DNA from: Thermoanaerobaculia bacterium
GTDB taxonomy: Bacteria; Acidobacteriota; Thermoanaerobaculia; Multivoradales; JAHEKO01
Assembly: GCA_029287645.1 (NCBI GenBank)
Contig: JARFQS010000411.1
Location: 1 to 9,240 of the forward strand
DNA length: 9,240 bases
Reading direction: 5' to 3'
Shown here: one piece after another, positions 1 through 5,584 of the stretch
Layout: every line of letters starts with the position of its first letter
How positions within the stretch are numbered: position 1 is the first letter of the stretch
Position numbers and translations under genes: made by a program
The notes under the pieces: generated by a model
Told to the model about the DNA's origin: nothing
Seen by the model: the letters and a program-made list of their open reading frames with translations, nothing else
Database searches by the model: none

Positions 1-22
1 CCGGCTGACCCTCGAGAGCTCG

Positions 23-72
23 GGTCCTGAGGTCTTGGGGCTTGGGACTTGGGTCCTGGGTCCTGGGCATTG
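23..72. repeat. Degenerate 7-bp tandem repeat (consensus GGtCyTG)
   Basis: Seven consecutive units can be read: GGTCCTG (23-29), a one-base A insertion at 30, then GGTCTTG, GGGCTTG, GGACTTG, GGTCCTG, GGTCCTG and GGCATTG (31-72). All but the last differ from GGTCCTG at no more than two positions. The period is 7, not 3 or 6, and no reading frame of note uses it, so it looks like noncoding microsatellite-type DNA. Part of the same motif reappears inverted at 500-511. Confidence 0.75.
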
Positions 73-75
73 GAG

Positions 76-97
76 CGGCCGGCGCCCCTGCCGGCCG
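76..97. repeat. GC-rich perfect hairpin
   Basis: CGGCCGGC at 76-83 and GCCGGCCG at 90-97 form a perfect 8-bp stem around a 6-base loop (GCCCCT). No T-run follows (the next bases are TTATCG), so it is not a standard intrinsic terminator. It could be the remnant of a repeat element, or a factor-aided 3' end for a gene outside the window. Confidence 0.5.
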
Positions 98-300
98 TTA
101 TCGACTGGAGGGTCCGACGTGGGGCCCCCCAGGGGGCTATCCTCCCTTCCGCTGCAAGAACCCCCATGGAGGTCCCCACGCCGAACCCTTGGAGCCGCTG
201 TAGGTTCCCCGCTGAGCTGTTTCCCCTAAGCCCTTACGCCTGTAGGCCCTTGTTACCCTCACCGGTGCCCGAGGTTCGTTCGGGTGGTTCGTCAGAGGGT

Positions 301-371
301 GCCACGTCGAGCGCAGCGCAAGGACCATCGCAGAGTACGAGAGATCCGGCGCGATGACGTGACAAGGTGGC
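301..371. repeat. Nested inverted repeats, possible structured element
   Basis: Three complementary pairs nest in this 71-bp stretch: GCCAC (301-305) with GTGGC (367-371); CACGTC (303-308) with GACGTG (356-361); and CATCGC (326-331) with GCGATG (351-356). They compete for some bases, so not all can pair at once. The outer boundary pair gives the block defined ends, as in a mobile repeat or a small structured RNA. There is no direct evidence of transcription. A chance origin for 5-6 bp pairs in GC-rich DNA is quite possible. Confidence 0.3.
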
Positions 372-383
372 GGCCCACCCTGA

Positions 384-439
384 ATGTAGGGGAGGGGCTT
401 GACCCCTCCCATGGGAGCCCGCAAGGGGCTCCCCTACAT
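384..439. repeat. Two-hairpin palindromic element (REP/BIME-like)
   Basis: The ends are a perfect 11-bp inverted repeat: ATGTAGGGGAG (384-394) and CTCCCCTACAT (429-439). Inside are two perfect 8-bp hairpins. The first is GGGAGGGG (390-397) with CCCCTCCC (403-410) around the loop CTTGA. The second is GGGAGCCC (413-420) with GGGCTCCC (426-433) around the loop GCAAG. The element can thus fold as one long cruciform or as two side-by-side stems. From memory, elements that begin GTAGGGG, end CCCCTAC and carry two GC hairpins are dispersed in many bacterial genomes. I infer that this is a copy of such a family. No T-run follows, so it is not a canonical intrinsic terminator. Confidence 0.7.
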
Positions 440-499
440 AGCCAACGCCGTCCCCCAGGCGGACCACCCGGATGGCCCCCTACGAGAAGAGGGTCACCT

Positions 500-511
500 G
501 CCCAGGACCCA
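500..511. repeat. Inverted copy of the 7-bp repeat motif
   Basis: GCCCAGGACCCA here is the exact reverse complement of TGGGTCCTGGGC at 57-68. On the minus strand the motif lies about 16 bases after the stop codon of the oxidoreductase gene, so the gene-free block carries the same motif at both ends in opposite orientation. A 12-bp exact match with the same odd 7-bp phrase is unlikely to be pure chance, but its function is unknown. Confidence 0.5.
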
Positions 512-526
512 ATCCCCAGGATCTAT

Positions 527-2527
527 CTAGACCTTTTCGACCTCTACGCGGGCATCGTTGAAGCAGGCGGCACCGGCTACCTCGTTGACGTGATCGGGGC
601 AGAGAGCATTGGCCGTGAAGCCGTTGAACGACGCCTTCCGCCACGCGCCCTTGGGGATCACCACGACGCCAGGACGAACTGCCGACCCGACCTCCGCAAG
701 GCAGACCACCTCGCCGAGATCGTTGTGAACTCGTACCTGGTCCCCAGATTCGATGTCGCGTTGCAGCGCATCCTCGGGATGGAGCTTCACACTCACTGGC
801 TTGGTTTCGAGCTCTCCGAACGTGCTGTTGATGCGATGCGAGGAGGCAGGGGTGATGAGCGTCAGCGGAAAGTCGGATGCAGGGTTCTCGAGATATCGAT
901 AAGGAGTCTTGCCAAGCACTTCCGGAGCCATGTGGACCTTGCCATCGGGTGTGCGGGGAAAGACCGTCGAGAATTGAACAGGTGGGCCACCCTCGAACTC
1001 GACAGGCAGTGTCCGGCCCTCTGCAAGCCCCAGCATCCGAGGTCTCTTGCCCGCGACCTCGATTGCCTCCACAGCTCTCAGCAGCAGCTCTTCCTCGGTC
1101 CACTGGAAAGGCGGGTCATCCCAACCCATGGAGCGACCCAGCTCCGCGAAGACCATCGCGTTGCCTCTCGCCTCACCGTGGGCTGCGATCACCGGCTTGA
1201 CCCCGCCAAACGCATAGCTTCCGTACCCTGTCCTCAAGTCGTTGCCTTCCAGAAAGGTCACTGCCGGCAGCAGGAGATCCGCGAAGGCAGCGGTGTCGGT
1301 CAGTATTTGATCGAAGACCACCGTGAACAGATCGGTGCGGCCGAGCCCCCGCAGAACCGCGTTCTGGTCGGGAACTGTCGCCACTGGATTCGCGTTGTAG
1401 ACGAACAGTCCCTTGACTGGCGGCTCCAGGTCCGGACCGAGCCAGCGGCCCAGCTGGGTCATGTTCAGGCTTCGGGTCGCCTCCTCCGTCTCACCCAGGA
1501 GCTGCCGACGATCGAAAGAGTAGGCACCCGAGTTGCTCATCGTGTAGCCACCGCCCCGAAGACCGAACTTGCCCAGGAGCGCTGGAAGGGCCAGAACCGC
1601 GGCAACAGCCTGGCCGCCGTTTCGATTGCGCTCCAACCCCCAGCCACAGCGGATGAGGGCCGGCTCGGAATCTGCATAGATCTCTGCCAATTGCTGAATC
1701 GAATTCGCCGGGACACCCGACACCTCGGCCGCTCTCTCGAACGACCAGGTCTGCGCCTGCTCGAAGAGCGGCTCGAGCTCGACCACGTTGTGCTCGACGA
1801 AGGTCTCGTCCAGACGCCCAGTACGCACGAAATGGTCGATCATCGCCAGAGCCACAGGCAGGTCGGTGCCCGGCAGGACGGGCAGATGCAGATCCACCTC
1901 CGCATCTGAGAAGTTCCGTCGCGGGTCGATCACGGCAATGAAGCTGCCGCGACTCTTGGCTTCCCGCAGGTACGGAACCAAGTGGATATTCGAGGCCTTG
2001 GGATTGGCTCCCCAGATCAAGATGCACCGAGCCTGGGGAAAGTCCTGAAAGGCGACCGTCGGCATCTTGCCGTACATCCCCTTGGCCACCTCGGTCGTCG
2101 GGACCGCGCAGATCGTCTTTTCCATCCGGGAGGCGCCGAGCCTCCGGAAAAACAGGTCGTCCAGAAGGTCGTCGGTCAGCAATCCGTTGGACCCGCCATA
2201 GTGGAATGGAACGATGGCCTCGCCCCCCCACTCGTCCCGGATAGCCTCGAATCGCTCGGTGATCTCTGCAATCGCCTCATCCCAGCTGATGCGCTCGAAA
2301 GCACCCTCTCCCTTCTTCCCGACGCGGCGCATCGGATGCAGCAGTCGGTCCTCGTGCTCCAACCGACGCCGGAAACCAGCGACCTTGCTGCAGATGAAGC
2401 CAGCCGTATCGGGATGATTGCGACCACCGCCGATCTTCTGGACACGACCCTCCTCCACCACGACCTCGAGGGCGCAGGCATCCGGGCAGTCCATCGGGCA
2501 GGTGGTACGAAGGGTTCGATTCGGCAT
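527..2527 (-). CDS. Molybdopterin oxidoreductase, [4Fe-4S]-containing (formate dehydrogenase/BisC-like superfamily)
   Basis: This is a catalytic subunit of the DMSO reductase superfamily (COG0243 type), which uses a bis-molybdopterin guanine dinucleotide metal centre and one [4Fe-4S] cluster. From the ATG at 2527 it is 666 residues. The cluster ligands are C10, C14, C18 and C46 (CPMDCPDAC, then GFIC). C140, in KTICAVPT, sits where family members carry the Ser/Cys/Sec metal ligand, so I infer a Cys-ligated enzyme. The cofactor-binding segments IWGANP, NANPVAT and the C-terminal SSHRINSTFGE are also recognisable. There is no twin-arginine signal, so it is probably cytoplasmic. A TTG six codons upstream (2545) is an alternative start; neither has a clear Shine-Dalgarno. 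I prefer the ATG because the protein then begins close to the Cys motif, as usual. No electron-transfer subunits are adjacent and the substrate cannot be told. Confidence 0.93.
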   Translation of the reverse strand: MPNRTLRTTCPMDCPDACALEVVVEEGRVQKIGGGRNHPDTAGFICSKVAGFRRRLEHEDRLLHPMRRVGKKGEGAFERISWDEAIAEITERFEAIRDEWGGEAIVPFHYGGSNGLLTDDLLDDLFFRRLGASRMEKTICAVPTTEVAKGMYGKMPTVAFQDFPQARCILIWGANPKASNIHLVPYLREAKSRGSFIAVIDPRRNFSDAEVDLHLPVLPGTDLPVALAMIDHFVRTGRLDETFVEHNVVELEPLFEQAQTWSFERAAEVSGVPANSIQQLAEIYADSEPALIRCGWGLERNRNGGQAVAAVLALPALLGKFGLRGGGYTMSNSGAYSFDRRQLLGETEEATRSLNMTQLGRWLGPDLEPPVKGLFVYNANPVATVPDQNAVLRGLGRTDLFTVVFDQILTDTAAFADLLLPAVTFLEGNDLRTGYGSYAFGGVKPVIAAHGEARGNAMVFAELGRSMGWDDPPFQWTEEELLLRAVEAIEVAGKRPRMLGLAEGRTLPVEFEGGPPVQFSTVFPRTPDGKVHMAPEVLGKTPYRYLENPASDFPLTLITPASSHRINSTFGELETKPVSVKLHPEDALQRDIESGDQVRVHNDLGEVVCLAEVGSAVRPGVVVIPKGAWRKASFNGFTANALCPDHVNEVAGAACFNDARVEVEKV

Positions 2528-2646
2528 CTTTCGAAGGGGTGCCAAGGGTCGTAGTCTACGCTACCCGGTTCCAGGAGAGTCCCGTCCGCGTGGGGAGACC
2601 TCTCCGAACCAGCACCGTGCGATCAGGTTAAGCTACGTCACTCACC
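2528..2646. promoter_or_regulatory. Divergent intergenic region with operator-like dyad
   Basis: This 119-bp gap separates the leftward oxidoreductase from the rightward mqnP-like gene and should carry promoters for both. It holds a perfect dyad, CGTAG-T-CTACG (2550-2560), flanked by GGGT (2546-2549) and ACCC (2563-2566), about 23 bp from the oxidoreductase ATG. A second small dyad is GGAGA-CC-TCTCC (2594-2605). The first dyad could be a repressor site or could overlap a minus-strand -10 (TAGACT). No convincing -35/-10 pair is seen for the rightward gene. Confidence 0.35.
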
Positions 2647-3516
2647 ATGAGCGGTTTCAAGAGCCTCCGAACCGTGCTCGAGATGATCAAGTTCGAGCAC
2701 ACCCTCTTCGCCCTGCCATTCGCCTTTCTCGGCATGATGCTCGCAGCCCAGGGCTGGCCCGAATGGCACGTGGTCGGGTGGATCGTCGTGGCTATGGTCG
2801 GAGCTCGAAGTGCCGCAATGGGCTTCAATCGGCTGGTGGATCGAGGTATCGACGCCGCCAATCCCCGCACTGCCGACCGAGCTCTTCCTGCTGGACAGGT
2901 CTCTCCAGTCTTCGTCGGACTGTTCGTCCTGGCTAGCTGTCTGTTGCTGGTCTTCGCCGCCTCTCGTCTCAATCCCCTGGCCTTCCGGCTGACGCCGGTC
3001 GCCCTGCTCGTCCTGCTCGGCTACTCCTACTCGAAGAGGTTTACGCCCTGGTCCCACCTGATTCTCGGCCTGGCCCTGGCAGGCGCCCCGGTCGGAGCCT
3101 GGATCGCCGTCCGAGGAGATGTCACAGCCACGCCCCTGGTTCTGGCCGGTGCGGTGCTGCTCTGGGTCGCGGGCTTCGACGTCCTCTACGCGTTGCAGGA
3201 TCGGGAGTACGATCTCGGTGCGGGCCTCCATTCGGTTCCGGTCCGCTTCGGCGAGGTGGCCGCTCTGTGGATCTCCGGCCTACTCCACTTGGGAATGCTG
3301 CTTCTGTTGGCGCTCTTGCCCCGGGTCTTTCCACCTGGGCTCGGGGTCGGATACTGGGTCGGCTTCGCCGGGTGTCTGGTCCTCCTGATCTATCAGCACG
3401 GGATCGTTCGACCGGGCGACCTGTCGCGCCTCGATGCCGCTTTCTTCCGGGCCAATGGCTTGCTCGCCAGCTGGTTGTTCCTCTCGACAGCACTCGATTT
3501 CTGGCTGCGAGGCTAG
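2647..3516 (+). CDS. mqnP: UbiA-family prenyltransferase, probably menaquinone-pathway MqnP
   Basis: This is a membrane prenyltransferase that joins a polyprenyl diphosphate to an aromatic ring. It has 289 residues, the usual family size. Both Asp-rich motifs are visible: N61-x3-D65-x3-D69 (NRLVDRGID) and D178-x2-Y181-x3-D185-x3-D189 (DVLYALQDREYD), which bind the Mg2+-diphosphate. The rest is largely hydrophobic, consistent with about eight to nine membrane helices, and the N-terminal KFEHTLFALPFAF phrase is typical of this group. UbiA itself (4-hydroxybenzoate) is the closest alternative. I infer MqnP because the next gene is mqnE, and in futalosine-pathway bacteria the UbiA homologue beside mqn genes is thought to prenylate the 1,4-dihydroxy-6-naphthoate-derived intermediate. 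The ATG has only a weak upstream AGG, 17 bp away. Confidence 0.88.
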   Translation: MSGFKSLRTVLEMIKFEHTLFALPFAFLGMMLAAQGWPEWHVVGWIVVAMVGARSAAMGFNRLVDRGIDAANPRTADRALPAGQVSPVFVGLFVLASCLLLVFAASRLNPLAFRLTPVALLVLLGYSYSKRFTPWSHLILGLALAGAPVGAWIAVRGDVTATPLVLAGAVLLWVAGFDVLYALQDREYDLGAGLHSVPVRFGEVAALWISGLLHLGMLLLLALLPRVFPPGLGVGYWVGFAGCLVLLIYQHGIVRPGDLSRLDAAFFRANGLLASWLFLSTALDFWLRG

Positions 3517-3560
3517 GCATCGCCGGGCCGGGCCAGGTCCCGATGCCGCGCTGATCCCCC

Positions 3561-3570
3561 TTGATATACT
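3561..3570 (+). promoter_or_regulatory. Possible -10 element upstream of mqnE
   Basis: TATACT at 3565-3570 matches the sigma-70 -10 consensus at five of six bases and stands out in a GC-rich 83-bp gap. It lies about 30 bp before the mqnE ATG, giving a short leader. No good -35 is found at 16-18 bp upstream. It is suggestive only, and mqnE may equally be co-transcribed with the preceding gene. Confidence 0.3.
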
Positions 3571-3599
3571 GCCGGCCCCTCGACCGAACCCGACCTTTC

Positions 3600-4730
3600 A
3601 TGACCGATTCAATCAGGCCCGAAATCTTCCCCGAGCCACTGCGCGAGCTGGCTGTCAAAGTGCGATCCGGCCAGCGGCTCGACGAAGAGGACGCCCTACT
3701 CTGCCTGGAGACACCGCATCTTCTTCATCTCGGCAAGTTGGCCAACGCGGTGCGGCGGCACAAGCACGGCCAGACGGCCTTCTTCAACGTCAACCGGCAC
3801 ATCAATCCCACCAACATCTGCGTCTATACCTACAACTGCAAGTTCTGCAGCTTCGCGGCGCTTCCCGGCGAGGATCACGCCTGGGCCATGTCCCACGAGG
3901 ATGTTTACGAGCACGCGGCTACCCAGGGAGGCAACCGCGTCACAGAGTTCCATATTGTCGGTGGTCTCCACCCCGATCTATCTCTCGACTGGTACCTGGA
4001 GATGATGCGGGGTCTCAAAGAACGATTCCCGGATGTGCATTTGAAGGCCTTCACAGCCATCGAGATCGGGTGGTTCGCCAAGCGCGAGGGAATCACGATC
4101 GAGGAGGTCTTGTTGCGGCTCAAGGGTGCCGGTCTCGGCTCGCTCCCCGGGGGTGGCGCCGAGATCTTCCACTCCGAGGTCCGAGAGATCATCTGTGACG
4201 GCAAGCTGGATGCCGATGAATGGTTGGAAGTGCACCGCATCGCTCACGGCCTCGGGATTCGCAGCAACTGCACGATGCTCTACGGACACGTAGAGAAGGC
4301 GGAGCACAAAGTCGACCATCTGATGAAGCTGAGGGAGCTCCAGGACGAGACCGGAGGATTCAACGCCTTCATTCCCCTGGCCTACCATCCCGAGAACAAC
4401 TACATGGGGCTGACCTACCACACCACCGGCGGCGAGGACCTTCGACACCTCGCCACTTCGAGGCTGGTTTTGGACAATGTTCCCCACATCAAGGCCTATT
4501 GGATTATGCTCACTCCAAAGCTGGCGCAAGTGGCTTTGAGCTTCGGCGCCGATGATATGGACGGAACCGTTGTAGAGGAGACGATCTACCACATGGCAGG
4601 GGCCCAGACCGACCAGTCCCTCTCACGCTCGGAGTTGGAGCGAGTCGTCAGGGAGGCGGGCTTTGTTCCGGTCGAGCGCGACACTCTATACAACCCGCTG
4701 CGGTCCAGTTCCACGGCAACCCGATCATGA
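3600..4730 (+). CDS. mqnE: Aminofutalosine synthase MqnE (radical SAM)
   Basis: It adds the SAM-derived 5'-deoxyadenosyl radical to 3-[(1-carboxyvinyl)oxy]benzoate to form 6-amino-6-deoxyfutalosine, an early step of the futalosine menaquinone route. The 376-residue product carries the family phrases RHINPTNIC, FHIVGGLHPDLS, SLPGGGAEIF (181-190), SNCTMLYGHVE and RELQDETGGFNAFIPLAYHPENN, which distinguish MqnE from its relative MqnC. The cluster cysteines are C74, C80 and C83, so the spacing is C-x5-C-x2-C and not the canonical C-x3-C-x2-C; the codons are clean and in frame. I chose the ATG at 3600 over a TTG at 3561, since the TTG adds 13 residues of unlike composition and overlaps a candidate -10. 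The gene ends with an ATGA overlap onto the kinase, which suggests coupled translation. Confidence 0.95.
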   Translation: MTDSIRPEIFPEPLRELAVKVRSGQRLDEEDALLCLETPHLLHLGKLANAVRRHKHGQTAFFNVNRHINPTNICVYTYNCKFCSFAALPGEDHAWAMSHEDVYEHAATQGGNRVTEFHIVGGLHPDLSLDWYLEMMRGLKERFPDVHLKAFTAIEIGWFAKREGITIEEVLLRLKGAGLGSLPGGGAEIFHSEVREIICDGKLDADEWLEVHRIAHGLGIRSNCTMLYGHVEKAEHKVDHLMKLRELQDETGGFNAFIPLAYHPENNYMGLTYHTTGGEDLRHLATSRLVLDNVPHIKAYWIMLTPKLAQVALSFGADDMDGTVVEETIYHMAGAQTDQSLSRSELERVVREAGFVPVERDTLYNPLRSSSTATRS

Positions 4731-5377
4731 GCAACGACTCGCTTCCTTTCCACTACCTTGCCGTCGATGGACCCATCGGCGTGGGAAAGACCTCTCTGGT
4801 CGAGAAGCTGGCCCGACGTTTCGAGGGCGTCAAAATCCTCGAGGACGTCGACAACCCGTTCCTGCCCGACTTCTACCGCGATCGACCGGGAGCGGCATTC
4901 CAGACCGAGCTCTACTTCTTGTTGTCCCGCTTCAAGCAACAGCAAGACATCGCGCAGCGCGATCTCTTCGATCGCCTGCTCCTGAGTGACTACACGTTCC
5001 CGAAGAATCGGATCTTCGCCTACCTCAATCTGTCGGACGACGAGCTGTTGCTGTTCGACAAGCTCTACACCCTGCTGGAGCCCCAGATCCCGGTTCCGGA
5101 TCTCGTGCTGTACCTGGTCGCAGATCTGGACACCTGCATGAAGCGCATTCACAAGCGGGAGCGCAGCTTCGAGAGGGACATGTCCGAGGAGTACATGACG
5201 GAGTTGATCGACGCGTACCATCACTACTACCATTACTACAACCGATCGCCACTCCTGGTGGTGGACACGCGCAATCTGAACTTCGTCGATCGGTCGGAGG
5301 ATTTCGAGGAGCTGGTTCGCCAGCTCCAGAGGCCCATCAAGGGCACGCAGTATTACGTACCGCTTGGATCCCAGTAG
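4727..5377 (+). CDS. Deoxynucleoside kinase (deoxyadenosine/deoxyguanosine kinase family)
   Basis: This P-loop kinase phosphorylates the 5'-hydroxyl of deoxynucleosides in dNTP salvage. The 216-residue protein is the normal length. The Walker A motif is GPIGVGKTSL (15-24). E39, in ILEDVDNPF, is at the usual place for the catalytic base. DYTFPKNRIFAYLNL (88-102) is the substrate-site phrase of the family, and R140, R144 and R146 in KRIHKRERSFE form the LID. The C-terminal LLVVDTRNLNFV is also typical. The start ATG overlaps the mqnE stop by 4 bp, implying reinitiation from the same transcript. I infer dAdo/dGuo preference from overall resemblance to the bacterial dAK/dGK branch; dCyd or dThd cannot be excluded. 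There is no evident biochemical reason for pairing with mqnE. Confidence 0.9.
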   Translation: MSNDSLPFHYLAVDGPIGVGKTSLVEKLARRFEGVKILEDVDNPFLPDFYRDRPGAAFQTELYFLLSRFKQQQDIAQRDLFDRLLLSDYTFPKNRIFAYLNLSDDELLLFDKLYTLLEPQIPVPDLVLYLVADLDTCMKRIHKRERSFERDMSEEYMTELIDAYHHYYHYYNRSPLLVVDTRNLNFVDRSEDFEELVRQLQRPIKGTQYYVPLGSQ

Positions 5378-5509
5378 GGACCGAGACGGAAGAAACCAGC
5401 ACCGTCGACTGACGGGCAGGGTCACCCGGGGCCTGATCCCAATTCGGTGACAGGCACCTCATTGCGAAGTGGCCGGCTTGCGCAGTTGGTGGTACTACGG
5501 CTCTACGAG

Positions 5510-5543
5510 CCCTTCTGTCTTGCTGCGGACAGAAGGGTTTTTT
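5510..5543 (+). terminator. Strong rho-independent terminator before panB
   Basis: CCCTTCTGTC (5510-5519) and GACAGAAGGG (5528-5537) form a perfect 10-bp stem with an 8-base loop, followed at once by six T (5538-5543). This is a textbook intrinsic terminator on the plus strand. It ends transcripts coming from the mqnE-kinase genes or gates entry into panB, whose ATG lies only 41 bp beyond the T-run. Confidence 0.93.
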
Positions 5544-5571
5544 GATGCCGACCCATGAAGACGGCTCGAAG

Positions 5572-5577
5572 AAGGAG
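5572..5577 (+). promoter_or_regulatory. Ribosome binding site that sets the panB start
   Basis: AAGGAG lies 7 bp upstream of the ATG at 5585. It falls inside the reading frame that would extend to an earlier ATG at 5555, and that upstream ATG has no such site. This favours the 5585 start. Confidence 0.85.
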
Positions 5578-5584
5578 TTACTCG

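Larger units (their letters stand above)
1..526. other. Gene-free, repeat-rich intergenic block
   Basis: I see no convincing gene here. The open frames that cross it lack recognisable motifs, mostly lack a Shine-Dalgarno site, and contain low-complexity Pro/Arg/Gly translations typical of GC-rich noncoding DNA. The stretch instead holds several repeat and dyad elements, listed separately: a 7-bp tandem repeat, a GC hairpin, nested inverted repeats, a two-hairpin element and an inverted copy of the 7-bp repeat. It lies just downstream of the leftward oxidoreductase gene. Whatever gene lies beyond the left edge is not visible. Confidence 0.7.
5378..5584 (+). promoter_or_regulatory. Structured leader upstream of panB
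   Basis: This 207-bp gap contains no gene. Visible hairpins are CCGTC-GACT-GACGG (5402-5415); GTCACC (5421-5426) with GGTGAC (5446-5451), which encloses GGGG/TCCC (5428-5440); GGCTC-TAC-GAGCC (5499-5511); and the intrinsic terminator at 5510-5543. The 5499-5511 hairpin shares bases 5510-5511 with the terminator stem. GACGGAAG (5385-5392) could pair with terminator bases CTTCTGTC (5512-5519) through eight pairs, one of them G-U, so a switch is possible. A pan RNA motif is known upstream of panB/panC/panD in some phyla, but I cannot identify its signature here. I see no clear promoter. The simplest reading is a transcript 3' end followed by a panB promoter or attenuator. Confidence 0.4.

Noticed and set aside
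384..439. The two-hairpin element as an intrinsic terminator for the oxidoreductase gene
   Set aside because: Neither strand has a T-run directly after the stems, and it lies about 90 bp beyond the stop codon. A repeat element explains the perfect 11-bp termini better.
35..467. Several short open frames on both strands in the left intergenic block
   Set aside because: They overlap one another in different frames, cross the repeat elements, lack motifs and are rich in Pro, Arg and Gly, as random GC-rich DNA would be.
284..1909. A 541-codon plus-strand open frame opposite the molybdopterin oxidoreductase
   Set aside because: The minus strand encodes a clear family protein with cofactor motifs. 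The plus-strand translation has no recognisable motif and is a long antisense opening expected from GC-rich codon bias.
3561..3599. TTG at 3561 as the mqnE start
   Set aside because: There is no ribosome binding site, the added residues look unlike the family, and the codon overlaps a candidate -10 box. The ATG at 3600 gives a normal MqnE N-terminus.
4586..5425. A 279-codon minus-strand frame across the deoxynucleoside kinase
   Set aside because: It is antisense to a well-supported kinase with Walker A and LID motifs, and shows only low-complexity Val/Glu/Leu runs.
5470..5545. Possible tRNA in the panB leader (CGCAGTTGGTGGTA resembles a D-arm)
   Set aside because: No acceptor stem, no 7-base anticodon loop and no TTC T-loop can be aligned. 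The GGCTC/GAGCC stem has only a 3-base loop and runs into the terminator.
5555..5584. Upstream ATG (5555) as the panB start
   Set aside because: It would add ten basic residues and lacks a Shine-Dalgarno, whereas the ATG at 5585 has AAGGAG 7 bp upstream.
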